64,000 nucleotides of DNA from a bacterium (GTDB lineage: Bacteria; ARS69): positions 22,604-86,603 of the forward strand of contig JALGZR010000008.1 of assembly GCA_025774805.1 (NCBI GenBank), given 5' to 3'. Numbering within the stretch: the first letter of the stretch is position 1; the number at the start of each line of letters is the position of its first letter. Positions 26,554 to 36,328 of the stretch are shown piece by piece. Made by a program: the position numbers and the translations under genes. A model generated the notes under the pieces. It was given only the letters and a program-made list of their open reading frames with translations. It was not told the origin of the DNA and made no database searches.

Positions 26554-27942
26554 TTGATCCGATCGACCGCGCTCGTGACCGGCGTGGTGGGGGCCGTCCT
26601 GGCGGCGCTCCCCGGCTGCGATCGCGCGCGCGAGGACCCGCGACTTCCGAACGTCCTCCTCGTGTCGGTGGACACCCTGCGCCCCGACTTCCTCGGGATG
26701 GGAGGGGATCCGAACGGAACGAGCCCGGTCCTGGATCGGCTCTCGGCCCGGGGAGTTCTCTTCACGGGAGCCCGGGCGACCTCCTCCTGGACGCTTCCCT
26801 CGCACATGTCCCTTTTCACCGGGCAGTACCCCTCGAGTCACGGCGTCTTCGGGGACGGACGCTCCCTGCCCTCCGACCGGCGGACGCTCGCGCAGCTCCT
26901 CCGGGAAGAGGGATATCGGACCGGGGGGTTCGTGAGCGGTCCCTATCTTCACCGGGCGTACGGCTTCGACCGGGGCTTCGACGTCTACGCGCACTGCATG
27001 GACTACGTCGTGGAAGTGACCCCGGAAGGGAGGGTCGCGAACCTGCTTCGGGCGCGACAGCTCTCCCACCGGGGAATCACCGGTCCGGCCGTGGACGAAG
27101 AGATCGGCGAGTGGCTGGACGGAATCCCGCCGGGAGAACCCTACTTCCTCTTCGCCCACTACTGGGACCCGCACTACGACTTCGAGCCGCCGTTCCCGTG
27201 GGACACCTGGCTCGATCCGGATTACGGAGGCCGTTTCCGCGCGATCGGCTTCCTCAACAACCGCCGGATCTCTCCGGACATGCCGGCGGAGCGGAAGAAG
27301 CGTCTTCACGACCTCTATCGCGGTGAGATTCGATACACCGACGGGTGGATCGGAGCGCTCCTCGACCGGGTGGAGGCACGCGGCGAGACGGGCCGCACGC
27401 TCGTGATCGTGGTGGGGGATCACGGAGAGGAGTTCTTCGAGCACGGGGAAAAGGGCCACCGCAACAACCTCTACGAGGAGACGCTGCGCATCCCGATGAT
27501 CGTCTCTCTGCCCGGTCTCTTCGCGGGCGGCCGGATGATCGCGGAGCCCGTCAGCCTCGTCGACGTGTGGTCGACCGTGGAGGGACTTCTCGGCCGGGCG
27601 CCGTCCGCCGAGGGACAGGGCGTCGATCTCGGGGCCGTCCTGGCGAGGTCCGTCCCGCGCGACGGGATCGTGGCGGAGCTCCACCGGGACCTCATCGCCT
27701 TCGTCACCGCCGGATGGAAGGCCATCGCCGATCGGGAGGGGGGAGGCGGGGAGCTCTACTCGCTCGACGACGACCCGGGGGAGAGACGCGATCTCCGGGA
27801 GACGGAGGGGGAGACCTACGGGCGGCTGATGTCCGAGCTCGAATCGACGCGGCACGATCGGTTCGCGCCGGAGGACCTTCCGATCCCGGCGCTCGACGAG
27901 GGGACGGAGGAGAGACTGCGCGCGCTCGGCTACACCGAGTGA
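26554..27942 (+). CDS. Sulfatase-fold lipoprotein with Thr at the catalytic position
   Basis: From TTG 26554 (GGAGGG about 8 nt upstream) the product is 462 residues. A hydrophobic signal ends in the lipobox L-P-G-Cys22, so it is probably an outer-membrane or periplasmic lipoprotein. The alkaline phosphatase/sulfatase core is clear: 'NVLLVSVDTLRPD' (metal Asp40), 'SSWTLPSHMSLFTG', 'FLFAHYWDPHYDFEPP' and 'VVGDHGEEFFEHGEKGHRNNLYEE'. The formylglycine motif C/S-x-P-x-R is replaced by Thr80-Leu-Pro-Ser-His, so a classical formylglycine sulfatase mechanism is unlikely. A phosphodiesterase or phosphotransferase with Thr nucleophile is possible. The substrate is unknown. The tail 'RLRALGYTE' is typical of this subgroup. 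A GTG at 26518 would add 12 residues. Confidence 0.85.
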   Translation: MIRSTALVTGVVGAVLAALPGCDRAREDPRLPNVLLVSVDTLRPDFLGMGGDPNGTSPVLDRLSARGVLFTGARATSSWTLPSHMSLFTGQYPSSHGVFGDGRSLPSDRRTLAQLLREEGYRTGGFVSGPYLHRAYGFDRGFDVYAHCMDYVVEVTPEGRVANLLRARQLSHRGITGPAVDEEIGEWLDGIPPGEPYFLFAHYWDPHYDFEPPFPWDTWLDPDYGGRFRAIGFLNNRRISPDMPAERKKRLHDLYRGEIRYTDGWIGALLDRVEARGETGRTLVIVVGDHGEEFFEHGEKGHRNNLYEETLRIPMIVSLPGLFAGGRMIAEPVSLVDVWSTVEGLLGRAPSAEGQGVDLGAVLARSVPRDGIVAELHRDLIAFVTAGWKAIADREGGGGELYSLDDDPGERRDLRETEGETYGRLMSELESTRHDRFAPEDLPIPALDEGTEERLRALGYTE

Positions 27943-27963
27943 GTCCCGGCCGGGGCCCGGCGC

Positions 27964-28009
27964 GACGTGCCGCGGTGTCGCGACGAGCCTGACGAGAAAT
28001 GCCGGCTAG
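27964..28009. repeat. Diverged TAGCC-type repeat at the aceE 3' end
   Basis: Read on the minus strand it begins TAGCCGGCATTTCTCGTCAG, sharing TAGCC-GCATTTCTC with the element at 36327 and a CTCGTCA/TCGTCGCGA block with the arms near dxs. The first TAG is the aceE stop codon (28006-28008). The second arm is degenerate. It fills the 63-nt convergent gap between the sulfatase gene and aceE. Confidence 0.55.
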
Positions 28010-30690
28010 TCGCCCGCGCTCTCGGCGCCTCCCGACCCCGGGGGCAGCCCGAGCTCGGCCCGCGCTCGCGCGACGTCCTCGAGCGGGATCGCCCCGGCGA
28101 GACCGAGCCGGTGCAGCGTCGCCGCCGCGATTCCCTCGGCGTCGATGCCGAAGAGACGACGCAGGGCCTCCCGGGTGTCGCTCCGCCCGAAGCCGTCGGT
28201 TCCCAGGGAGTGGTAGGGACCGGGCACCCACCGCGCGATCTGATCCGGAACCGATCGCACCCAGTCGCTTGCCGCGATGGTCGGTCCCTCGAAATCCTGC
28301 AGAAGACGCGTGACCCGAGGCACGCGGGGTGGATCCGACGGGTGCTCGAGATTGTGGCGTTCGCACTCGAGCGCTTCGCGGCGGAGCTCGGTGAAGCTGG
28401 TCGCGCTCCAGACGTCGGCGGCCACGTCGTACCGCTCGGCCAGGATCTCCTGCGCGCGGAGCGCCTGATTGAGGATCGGTCCGCTGCCGAGGAGCCGGGC
28501 CCGGTGGACGCGGGGCTGCGGAGCGGGCCGGAAGCGGTAGAGCCCCCGGAGGATTCCCTCGCCGACCCCCTCGGGCATCGGGGGTTGCGTGTAGTTCTCG
28601 TTGTAGATCGTGATGTAGTAGGAGACGTCCTCGTTCTCGCCGTACATCCTCCGCAGGCCGTCCCTCACGATCGTCGCGAGCTCGTAGGCGTAGGCGGGGT
28701 CGTAGGCCACGACGGAGGGAACCGCGGAGGCGAGAAGATGGCTGTGGCCGTCGTCGTGCTGGAGCCCCTCGCCGGCCAGGGTGGTGCGCCCCGCGGTGGC
28801 CCCCATGAGGAATCCGCGCCCGCGGGCGTCGGCGAAGGCCCAGATCTGATCCATGGTCCGCTGGAAACCGAACATCGAATAGAAGATGTAGAAGGGAATC
28901 GTGGGCTCGCCGTGCGTGGCGAAGGAGGTTCCCGCCGCGGTGAACGACGCCATGGACCCGGCCTCGGTGATTCCCTCCTCGAGGATCTGTCCGTCCTCTC
29001 CCTCCGAGTACGAGAGCAGGAGCTCCGCGTCCACGGGCTCGTAGCGTTGGCCGAAGGGCGAGTAGATCCGGAACTCCCGGAAGAGCCCCTCCATTCCGAA
29101 CGTCCTCGCCTCGTCGGGAACGATCGGAACGACGCGGGGACCGAAGTCCGGAGTCCGCAGGAGCCCGCGCAGGAGCCGCACGAAGGCCATGGTGGTCGAG
29201 ACCTCCTGCCCGGATTTCGTACCCGACTCGAACTCCGCGAACACGTCCTCCGTGGGCAACGGGATCGATGCGGGGCGCACGATCCGTTTCGGCAGACAGC
29301 CGCCGAGCGCCCGGCGCCGCTCGAGGAGATACCGGATCTCCTCGCAGTCCGGGCCCGGCCGGTAGTACGGCGGGTGTTCCTCCAGACGGGAGTCGGGGAT
29401 GGGAAGCTGGAGCCGGTCCCGGAACGCCATCAGCTCCTTGCGGCTGAGGCTCTTCATCTGGTGCGTGACGTTGCGGGCTTCGAACCCCTCGCCCAGCGTC
29501 CACCCCTTCACGGTCTTCGCGAGGATCACCGTGGGCGCGCCCCGGTGCTCGACCGCCCGCCGGTACGCGGCATAGAGCTTGCGGTAGTCGTGGCCTCCCC
29601 GTCTCAGCTTCGTGAGGGCGTCGTCGGAAAGGTCCTCCACCAGACGGGTGAGCCGGGGATCGGGTCCGAAGAAGTGCTCACGGATGAAGGCGCCCGACTC
29701 GACGGTGTATCTCTGGTACTGGCCGTCGAGCGTGTCCATCATCTTCTGTCGCAGGGCCCCGTCGCCGTCGCGGGCGAGAAGATCGTCCCACTCGCGACCC
29801 CAGATCACCTTGATCACGTTCCAGCCGGCGCCCCGGAACGTCCCCTCGAGCTCCTGGATGATCTTCCCGTTCCCGCGAACCGGGCCGTCGAGACGCTGCA
29901 GGTTGCAGTTCACGATGAAGACGAGGTTGTCCAGCTTCTCCCGGGCCGCGATGCCGAGCGCTCCGAGCGTCTCGGGCTCGTCGGTCTCCCCGTCCCCGAG
30001 AAACGCCCAGACCCGGGTCTCGTCGCTCCCCAGGATCCCCCGCGCCCTCAGATATCGATTGAACCGCGCCTGGTAGATGGCCGCGATCGGACCGAGACCC
30101 ATCGAGACGGTGGGGAACTCCCAGAAGTCGGGAAGGAGTCGGGGATGGGGATACGAGGGGAGACCCGGATGCGAGCCCGCCTCCCGACGGAAGTGATCGA
30201 GGTCCTCTTCGCCCAGGCGTCCTTCGAGATAGGCGCGGGCGTACAGTCCGGGGGCGGCGTGTCCCTGGTAGAAGATCTGATCGCCCGGTGCCCCGTCCTT
30301 CCCCCGGAAGAAGTGGTTGAATCCGACCTCGTAGAGACTCGCGGCGGACGCGTACGTCGAGATGTGACCGCCGAGGCCCGGAGAGCGGTGGTTCGCGCGC
30401 GTCACCATCGCCATCGCGTTCCATCGTATGAGGCGGCGGATGCGACGTTCCATCTCCTCGTCGCCGGGGAAATCGGGCTCCTCCGCCGGGGAGATCGTGT
30501 TGACGTAGGCCGAGCGCGTGAGGGCGGGCAGATCCACTTCGCGGCGTCGGGCGTGCCGCAGGACGTGCAGGAGAAGATCGCGAGCCCGCTGGGGACCGGC
30601 GGTGTCGAGCACGGCGTCGAGGGACTCGATCCACTCTCCGGTCTCCTGCGGGTCGGAATCCGCGATGCGATCGGGGGACGGCGGCGACAT
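28006..30690 (-). CDS. aceE: Pyruvate dehydrogenase E1 component, homodimeric type
   Basis: This 894-residue thiamine-diphosphate enzyme decarboxylates pyruvate and acetylates the lipoyl group of E2. It has the long single-chain form: '[24 protein letters not shown]', '[23 protein letters not shown]', the TPP motif '[12 protein letters not shown]' continuing to '[15 protein letters not shown]', '[18 protein letters not shown]', and '[18 protein letters not shown]'. The length matches the E. coli enzyme (about 890). ATG 30690 has GGGAG about 7 nt upstream on its strand; an upstream extension to 30849 lacks family sequence. It is the only minus-strand gene, and E2/E3 genes are not adjacent. It is convergent with the sulfatase gene. 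Confidence 0.97.
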   Translation of the reverse strand: MSPPSPDRIADSDPQETGEWIESLDAVLDTAGPQRARDLLLHVLRHARRREVDLPALTRSAYVNTISPAEEPDFPGDEEMERRIRRLIRWNAMAMVTRANHRSPGLGGHISTYASAASLYEVGFNHFFRGKDGAPGDQIFYQGHAAPGLYARAYLEGRLGEEDLDHFRREAGSHPGLPSYPHPRLLPDFWEFPTVSMGLGPIAAIYQARFNRYLRARGILGSDETRVWAFLGDGETDEPETLGALGIAAREKLDNLVFIVNCNLQRLDGPVRGNGKIIQELEGTFRGAGWNVIKVIWGREWDDLLARDGDGALRQKMMDTLDGQYQRYTVESGAFIREHFFGPDPRLTRLVEDLSDDALTKLRRGGHDYRKLYAAYRRAVEHRGAPTVILAKTVKGWTLGEGFEARNVTHQMKSLSRKELMAFRDRLQLPIPDSRLEEHPPYYRPGPDCEEIRYLLERRRALGGCLPKRIVRPASIPLPTEDVFAEFESGTKSGQEVSTTMAFVRLLRGLLRTPDFGPRVVPIVPDEARTFGMEGLFREFRIYSPFGQRYEPVDAELLLSYSEGEDGQILEEGITEAGSMASFTAAGTSFATHGEPTIPFYIFYSMFGFQRTMDQIWAFADARGRGFLMGATAGRTTLAGEGLQHDDGHSHLLASAVPSVVAYDPAYAYELATIVRDGLRRMYGENEDVSYYITIYNENYTQPPMPEGVGEGILRGLYRFRPAPQPRVHRARLLGSGPILNQALRAQEILAERYDVAADVWSATSFTELRREALECERHNLEHPSDPPRVPRVTRLLQDFEGPTIAASDWVRSVPDQIARWVPGPYHSLGTDGFGRSDTREALRRLFGIDAEGIAAATLHRLGLAGAIPLEDVARARAELGLPPGSGGAESAGD

Positions 30691-30842
30691 GCGTGACTCC
30701 CGTGAGAAGGAAGAGCGAGAGGGGAAGGGGTCCCCGGGGAGGAAGGGACCTCCTCGGGGGTCGCCGGGACGAGGTGAGCAAGATAGGGCCAAGCCCGGGA
30801 CGCTGTCCACGGGGGCGCGGGGGCCGCGACGACCCCTCCGCC

Positions 30843-30871
30843 TTGACACCGGAGCGGGCAGCCCCTACCGT
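30843..30871 (+). promoter_or_regulatory. Predicted promoter for tRNA-Arg
   Basis: TTGACA (30843-30848), a 17-nt spacer and TACCGT (30866-30871) lie 12 nt before the mature tRNA 5' end. The -35 is a perfect consensus. Confidence 0.6.
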
Positions 30872-30883
30872 CTTCTGCCGCGC

Positions 30884-30960
30884 GGGCCCGTAGCTCAGTT
30901 GGATAGAGCGTTGGTCTCCGGAACCAAAGGCCGGAGGTTCGAATCCTCTCGGGCCCGCCA
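30884..30960 (+). tRNA. tRNA-Arg (CCG anticodon), CCA encoded
   Basis: Acceptor GGGCCCG (30884-30890) pairs with CGGGCCC (30950-30956), discriminator G, CCA at 30958-30960. The D-arm is AGCTCAGTTGGATAGAG, the anticodon stem TTGGT/ACCAA encloses CTCCGGA with anticodon CCG, and the T-arm holds GGTTCGAATCC. CCG reads CGG arginine codons, which are frequent in this genome. Confidence 0.97.
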
Positions 30961-30969
30961 CGCGCTCCG

Positions 30970-30997
30970 CCGCGCCCGGCCGGTCGGTCGGGCGCGG
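30970..30997 (+). terminator. Strong hairpin after tRNA-Arg
   Basis: CCGCGCCCG (30970-30978) pairs perfectly with CGGGCGCGG (30989-30997), with a 10-nt loop. It lies 10 nt past the tRNA end and has a short CGTTTC after it. Probably a GC-rich terminator. Confidence 0.5.
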
Positions 30998-31038
30998 CCG
31001 CGTTTCGGGCCCGCATGCCTCACCAGGCTTGGGCCCCG

Positions 31039-31067
31039 TTGCCTCCCGGGAGGGGCGATGCTAGATT
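31039..31067 (+). promoter_or_regulatory. Predicted promoter for peptide ABC operon
   Basis: TTGCCT (31039-31044), a 17-nt spacer and TAGATT (31062-31067) precede the TTG start at 31095 by 28 nt. The -10 follows the GCTAG pattern seen at other predicted promoters in this window. Confidence 0.5.
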
Positions 31068-31094
31068 GTTTCCTCCCAGTGCGGGGGGAAGTCG

Positions 31095-32684
31095 TTGAAG
31101 CGATTCGCCTTGTCGATCCTCCTCCTCGCCCTCCTCGGACGGGCGACTCCGAGCGAAGCCCAGGAACCCGACCCGGTGAGCGGGGGGACCCTGATCTACG
31201 GTCGGGGCATGGACGCCGTGGGACTCGATCCCGCCCACGAGTCCGATGGGGAGTCGTTCAAGGTCTGCGACAACGTCTACGAGTGTCTTCTCCGCTTCGC
31301 CGACAACGGAACCGACATCGAGCCCGGGCTGGCGACGCACTGGGAGGTCAGCGAAGACGGGCGCGAGTGGACGTTCCATCTGCGGCGGGGGGTGCGTTTC
31401 CACAACGGAGACCCCCTCGACGCGATGGCGGTCGCGTACTCGTTCGAGCGCCAGTGGGGCGCGCGTGAGCCCCGGCACGAGGACTACGGCGTCGGCGGGC
31501 CGTATCCCTTCTGGGGATACCTCGGGATGGACGACATCCTGGAGAGTATCGAGATCCTCGATCACCTGACGGTCCGGTTCGTTCTCAAGACTTCGAGCGC
31601 CCCCTTTCTCTCCAACCTCGCCTGCAACTTCGCGGCCATCGTGTCGCCGCGGGAGGCGCACCGCTGGGGCGAGGAGTTCTTCCGCCACCCCTGCGGAACG
31701 GGACCCTTTCGCTTCGAGGAATGGAAGCGGGCCGAGACGATCACCCTCGTTCGGAACGAGGACTACTGGGGCCTGCCGCCCTATTTGGACCGCATCGTCT
31801 TCCGGTCGATACCGGAGAACTCGACCCGCTTCTTCGAGCTTCTCTCGGGCTCCATCCACATGATGGACGGCATCCCTCCCGACGACGTCCCCGCCATCCA
31901 GACGGACCGGAGCCTCAAGCTGCACGGGTCGCCGGGCATGAACGTCGCCTACCTGGCGATGAACCTCGATCACGAGCCGTTCGGGAATCCGCGGGTGAGA
32001 CGCGCCGTGAACCACGCCGTCGACAAGGAGATGATCGTCTCCGCGCTGTACGGACATCTCGCGGAGATTGCTCTCGGCCCGCTCCCCCCCAATGTCTTCG
32101 GAGCGCACGAGGACCCGCCCGCGTACGGGTACGACCCGGAGTTCGCGCGCCGTCTGCTGGAGGAGGCTGGCTACCCCGACGGTTTCGAGACGACCCTGTG
32201 GACGATGTCGGGTCCGCGACCCTACATGCCGCAGCCGGTGCGCCTCGCCCAGGTGATTCAGGCCGACCTCGCGCAGGTGGGGATTCGGGCCCGGATCGTC
32301 TCCTACGAGTGGGGGACCTACCTCGGAAGGGTTCACCGGGGGCACCACGACATGGCCCTCCTCGGCTGGCAGGCGGACAACGGAGATCCGGACAACTTCC
32401 TCTTCGTCCACTTCGACAAGTCGTCCGCGGTCCCCCCCGCCGGCAACATCGCCTTCTACCGGGACGAGACGGTCCACGAGCTCCTGCTCGCGGGCCAGCG
32501 GACCGTGGATCCCGATCTCCGGTTGCCCTACTACCGAGAGGCCCAGGAGATCATCCACCGGGACGCCCCTTGGGTTCCCCTGGTACACACCATGGAACTG
32601 GCAGCGCTGCGACGGGGAGTCTTCGGATACCGCCTCCATCCGACGGGACGGGTCCTTCTCTCTCGCGTCTGGCTCTCCCGGTGA
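31095..32684 (+). CDS. Peptide-type ABC transporter substrate-binding protein (SBP_bac_5 family)
   Basis: This 529-residue secreted solute-binding protein has an N-terminal hydrophobic signal with likely cleavage after 'SEAQ'. Family features are 'GLDPAHESDGESFKVCDNVYE', 'GLATHWEVSEDGREWTFHLRRGVRFHNGDPLDA', 'FRHPCGTGPFRFEEW', 'NVAYLAMNLDHEPFGNPRVRRAVNHAVDKE' and 'AQVGIRARIVSYEWGTYLGR'. The DppA/OppA group is clear; the bound ligand (dipeptide, oligopeptide or nickel complex) is not. The start is TTG with GGGGGGAAG just upstream. It overlaps the first permease gene by 4 nt. Confidence 0.93.
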   Translation: MKRFALSILLLALLGRATPSEAQEPDPVSGGTLIYGRGMDAVGLDPAHESDGESFKVCDNVYECLLRFADNGTDIEPGLATHWEVSEDGREWTFHLRRGVRFHNGDPLDAMAVAYSFERQWGAREPRHEDYGVGGPYPFWGYLGMDDILESIEILDHLTVRFVLKTSSAPFLSNLACNFAAIVSPREAHRWGEEFFRHPCGTGPFRFEEWKRAETITLVRNEDYWGLPPYLDRIVFRSIPENSTRFFELLSGSIHMMDGIPPDDVPAIQTDRSLKLHGSPGMNVAYLAMNLDHEPFGNPRVRRAVNHAVDKEMIVSALYGHLAEIALGPLPPNVFGAHEDPPAYGYDPEFARRLLEEAGYPDGFETTLWTMSGPRPYMPQPVRLAQVIQADLAQVGIRARIVSYEWGTYLGRVHRGHHDMALLGWQADNGDPDNFLFVHFDKSSAVPPAGNIAFYRDETVHELLLAGQRTVDPDLRLPYYREAQEIIHRDAPWVPLVHTMELAALRRGVFGYRLHPTGRVLLSRVWLSR

Positions 32685-33685
32685 CCCCCTATCTCATCCG
32701 GCGGATTCTCCTCATTCTGCCCACGCTGTTTGGGGTGTCGATCCTCGCCTTCCTGCTGATCCACTGGATGCCCGGTGACCCCGCGGAGATCCTTGCCGGG
32801 GAGCACGCCTCGCCGGAGGTCGTGGAGCAGCTCCGCAGGGACCTTCACCTCGACCGTCCGCTTCCCGAGCAGTACCTGACCTACGTGGAGGGGATCTTCC
32901 GGGGCGAGCTCGGGCGCTCCGCGAAGACGCACGAGGCCGTCGCGGACGAGATTCGACGCTACTTCCCGGCGACCGTCGAGCTGGCGACGGCGGCCCTGCT
33001 CATCGCCTGCCTGATCGGGGTTCCCGCCGGCTTTCTCGCCGCTCGGCGGCCGGGCGGTCCGGTCGACGCCCTCAGCACCGGTCTCGCCTCCCTCGGCGTC
33101 TCGATGCCGGTCTTCTGGCTGGGGCTGATCCTGATGTACCTGCTGGCCGTGCGCTTTCCGGTCTTTCCCGTCTCCGGTCGCGCGCCGGCGATCTTCTCCC
33201 ATCCCCCGGTGACCGGGTTTCTCCTGCTCGACTGCCTGGTCGCGGGGGACGCGCGCATGGCCGTGCGGGTGCTGCATCACCTCGCCGTTCCCGCCTTCGT
33301 TCTGGGGACGGTTCCGATGGCGGTCATCGCGCGGATGACGCGCTCGAGCCTTCTCGAGTCCCTGGGTCGGGACTACATTCGCACGGCGCGGGCCAAGGGG
33401 TTGACGGAGCTTCCGGTGCTCCTGCGGCACGCGGGGCGCAACGGGATTCTACCCACCCTCACGGTGATCGGCCTCCAGTTCGGAGTGCTTCTGGGAGGGG
33501 CCATCATCACCGAGACGGTGTTCTCGTGGCCGGGAATCGGCCGCTGGATCCTCCTCGCCGTCGAGTCGCGCGACGCCCGGGTGCTCCAGGCCGGAGTGCT
33601 GCTCATGGCCATCTCCTTCGCGCTCGTGAACCTGGTGACCGATGCGGCGTACGCGGCGCTGGACCCGCGGATCAAGCTGCGATGA
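32681..33685 (+). CDS. Peptide-type ABC transporter permease, DppB family
   Basis: This 334-residue inner-membrane permease has the hallmark first helix 'YLIRRILLILPTLFGVSILAF', 'DPAEILAGEHASPE', and the BPD transporter domain with 'SLGVSMPVFWLGLILMYLLA'. The EAA-type loop is 'DYIRTARAKGLTELPVLLRHAGRNGILP', followed by 'LGGAIITETVFSWPGIGRW'. GTG starts inside the binding-protein stop. A second permease follows after about 10 nt. No ATP-binding subunit is encoded in this cluster. Confidence 0.93.
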   Translation: MTPYLIRRILLILPTLFGVSILAFLLIHWMPGDPAEILAGEHASPEVVEQLRRDLHLDRPLPEQYLTYVEGIFRGELGRSAKTHEAVADEIRRYFPATVELATAALLIACLIGVPAGFLAARRPGGPVDALSTGLASLGVSMPVFWLGLILMYLLAVRFPVFPVSGRAPAIFSHPPVTGFLLLDCLVAGDARMAVRVLHHLAVPAFVLGTVPMAVIARMTRSSLLESLGRDYIRTARAKGLTELPVLLRHAGRNGILPTLTVIGLQFGVLLGGAIITETVFSWPGIGRWILLAVESRDARVLQAGVLLMAISFALVNLVTDAAYAALDPRIKLR

Positions 33686-33695
33686 GGCGGGGTCG

Positions 33696-34628
33696 ATGAC
33701 AGATACGAGAAGCCGCCGGGCATTCGAGAGAGAGCTCCGGGTCCTCACCCGGCTGCAAAGACGGCGATCCACGGCCACGGCGATGGCCCTGCTCGCTCTC
33801 TTTCTTCTCGGGGCCATGTTCGGCCCGCGGGTGGCGCCCCGGGATCCGTACGAGCAGAACCTGGCGGAGCGCCTGCTGCCTCCGGGAGGGGAGCATCTCC
33901 TCGGAACGGACGAGTTCGGGCGCGATGTCTTCTCCCGTCTGGTTCACGGAACCCGGATCTCGCTCTTCATCGGGGTGGTGTCCGTGCTGATCGGAGTGAC
34001 CGTGGGCGGTGCGATCGGACTCACGACCGGCTACTTCGGAGGATGGATCGATCTTCTGGGAATGCGTCTCGTGGATATCCTCCTGGCGTTCCCGAGCATC
34101 CTGCTGGCGATCGTCGTGGTCGCCGTGCTCGGGCCGAGCCTCGAGAACGCGATGATCGCGGTGGGCATCGTGGGGGTGCCCCAGTACGCGCGCATCGTGA
34201 GGTCCGCCGTGCTCGCGGTGCGGGCGCTCCCGTTCGTGGAGGCGGAGCGGGCCCTGGGGGCCCGCGACGACCGCATCCTCCTCCGCACGGTGCTCCCGTT
34301 CTGCACGGCCCCGCTGCTCGTGCAGGCGAGCCTCGGCCTCGCCACCGCGATCCTGGACGCGGCCGGTCTCTCCTTCCTCGGGCTGGGGGCGCAGCCTCCC
34401 CTCCCCGAGTGGGGGGCCATGCTGGGCCACGGTCGGGAGTACGTCGTGCACGCCCCGTGGATCCTGGTGGCCCCGGGGGGGGCGATCCTTCTCACCGTGC
34501 TCGGGTTCAACCTGCTGGGCGACGGACTGCGCGACGCCCTGGACCCGCGGCTCGCCGCCACCTTCGGACACCGGCCGGCGGGCGGCCCGGACGTCCCCTC
34601 TTGGAAGCGAATCGAAAGGATGACATGA
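33696..34628 (+). CDS. Peptide-type ABC transporter permease, DppC family
   Basis: This 310-residue partner permease has an N-terminal cytoplasmic stretch, the first helix 'ALLALFLLGAMFGP', 'HLLGTDEFGRDVFSRLVHGTRISL' (diagnostic for DppC/OppC), the EAA loop 'ALPFVEAERALGARDDRILLRTVLP', and 'LSFLGLGAQPPLPEWGAML'. ATG 33696 is chosen because it has a GAGGCGGGG site and gives the usual short N-terminus; the frame is open to 33642. The stop overlaps the TPR gene ATG. Confidence 0.93.
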   Translation: MTDTRSRRAFERELRVLTRLQRRRSTATAMALLALFLLGAMFGPRVAPRDPYEQNLAERLLPPGGEHLLGTDEFGRDVFSRLVHGTRISLFIGVVSVLIGVTVGGAIGLTTGYFGGWIDLLGMRLVDILLAFPSILLAIVVVAVLGPSLENAMIAVGIVGVPQYARIVRSAVLAVRALPFVEAERALGARDDRILLRTVLPFCTAPLLVQASLGLATAILDAAGLSFLGLGAQPPLPEWGAMLGHGREYVVHAPWILVAPGGAILLTVLGFNLLGDGLRDALDPRLAATFGHRPAGGPDVPSWKRIERMT

Positions 34629-36328
34629 TCGCCACTCGCCTCCGGCGTCTCCTCGCGACCGCGACTCCCGCGCTTCTCTTCCCGCTCCTCCTCTCCGTCG
34701 CGGTCGGAGCGCGCGCCACGGAGCTCCCCGAGGAGAGTGCGCGCGAGGAGATCTCCTTCGACGCGCTCGAGCACTACTCGCTGGGCTCGCTCTTCGAGGC
34801 GCGGGATCGACTGCGGGAGGCGATCCACGAGTATCGTCTCGCACTTCAGCAGACCCCGGACAACGCGAACGTCTACGGCAGTCTCGCTCGCGTCCACCTT
34901 CGACTGCAGGAGGCGGAGGAGGCCGAGGGCGCGGCCCGCCGAGCGCTCGAGCTGGACCCCTCGAACCGTGAGGCCCTCGACGTCATGGTCGATCTCCACC
35001 TCGCGCGACGGGATCTGCCGGCCGCCGTGGAGACGCTCCGGCAAGTGGTGGCCTCCGATTCGACCGATCTCCAGACGCGCATCCGGCTCGCGGAGATCCT
35101 CGAGCGCACGGGGGATCTGGAGGGGGCGCTCGGGGAGCTTCAGGAGGCCTCGCGGCTGAGCCCCGGGCTGGCTCACGTTCACTATCGAATCGGGTCGCTC
35201 TACTCCCAGCTCGGCCGGCTCGAGGAGGCGCTCGACGAGTTCGACACGGTGGTGCGGATCGATCCCTCGTTCACCGAGGCGCTCATCAACGCCGCGACCG
35301 TGCGCGAGATGGAGATGAACCTGGAAGGCGCGGCCGATCTGTACAAGCGCGTGCTCGAGCTCGAGCCGGAGAATCTCGCGGTCCACCGGCGTCTGCTGCG
35401 GGTCCAGCTCCTGCTCGACGACACCGAGAGAGCGGGGGAGACCGCCCGCTGGATCCTCGAGCGGAACCCGGCCGACGCGGACGTGCGCGAGCAGTACGGC
35501 CTCCTCCTGCTCCGTGCGGGCGACGTCGAGGGGGCGATCCAGGAGCTGGAGCGGGTCCGATCGGAGTCGGAGAAGCGAATGAGCGTGCGCCGCCACCTGG
35601 GCCGGCTCTACTGGGACGAGGAGGAGCACGAGAGGGCCCGCGAAGCGTACCGCGAGGCCCTCGAGATCGACCCCAGATTCACGGAGGGGTGGGTGTCGCT
35701 GGGCTACCTCCACGCGCAGCTCGACGAGCCCGCGGAGGCGGCCGCGGCCTTCGAGAGGGCGGTGGAGCAGACGCCCGGCCGGCCCGTGCTCCACTTCCTT
35801 CTGGGGGTCTGCCGGAACGATCTCGGCGAGTACGAGAGCGCCCGGGAGGCCTTTGAAGAATCACTCGAACTCCGTCCGGGAAACGCCCAGGCGCACTATG
35901 GATTGGGCGTTGCCCTCGAACGCCTCGGCCGGACCGAGGACGCCGCGGCCGCTCTCCGCAAGGTCCTGGAGATCGAGCCGGAGAACGGGGAGGCACTGAA
36001 CTACCTGGGCTACATGTTCGCCGAAAGAGGGGTGCATTTGAACGAGGCGGTCGAGCTGCTGGAGCGGGCGGTCGCTCTCGAGCCGGAGAACGGCTACTAC
36101 CTCGACAGCCTCGGTTGGGCCCACTTCCAGCGGGGGGAGTTCGAGAAGGCCCTGGGATACCTGGAGCGGGCGACGCGGCGGTCGGAGGGGGACGCCGTGA
36201 TCCTCGAGCACTTCGGCGACGTGCTCGAGCGCCTGGGCCGGTCCGAAGAGGCCCGGGAGGCGTGGAAAAGGGCTCTCGAGGCTTCTCCGGACGCGGAGGG
36301 GGCCCGGCGGAAGCTCGGAAACCCTTAG
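34625..36328 (+). CDS. Secreted tetratricopeptide-repeat protein
   Basis: The 567-residue product has an N-terminal signal peptide (hydrophobic stretch about residues 10-30, ending near 'GARATELPEE'). About a dozen TPR units of about 34 residues follow and run almost to the C-terminus, with typical 'A..LG..Y...G....A...Y..AL...P' spacing, for example 'GYMFAERG' and 'LGWAHFQRGEFEKALGYLERA'. It is probably a periplasmic scaffold; no enzymatic domain is visible. The ATG overlaps the permease stop, so it is made with the ABC transporter, though a functional link is only inferred. The TAG stop forms the first bases of the repeat at 36327-36405. Confidence 0.9.
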   Translation: MIATRLRRLLATATPALLFPLLLSVAVGARATELPEESAREEISFDALEHYSLGSLFEARDRLREAIHEYRLALQQTPDNANVYGSLARVHLRLQEAEEAEGAARRALELDPSNREALDVMVDLHLARRDLPAAVETLRQVVASDSTDLQTRIRLAEILERTGDLEGALGELQEASRLSPGLAHVHYRIGSLYSQLGRLEEALDEFDTVVRIDPSFTEALINAATVREMEMNLEGAADLYKRVLELEPENLAVHRRLLRVQLLLDDTERAGETARWILERNPADADVREQYGLLLLRAGDVEGAIQELERVRSESEKRMSVRRHLGRLYWDEEEHERAREAYREALEIDPRFTEGWVSLGYLHAQLDEPAEAAAAFERAVEQTPGRPVLHFLLGVCRNDLGEYESAREAFEESLELRPGNAQAHYGLGVALERLGRTEDAAAALRKVLEIEPENGEALNYLGYMFAERGVHLNEAVELLERAVALEPENGYYLDSLGWAHFQRGEFEKALGYLERATRRSEGDAVILEHFGDVLERLGRSEEAREAWKRALEASPDAEGARRKLGNP

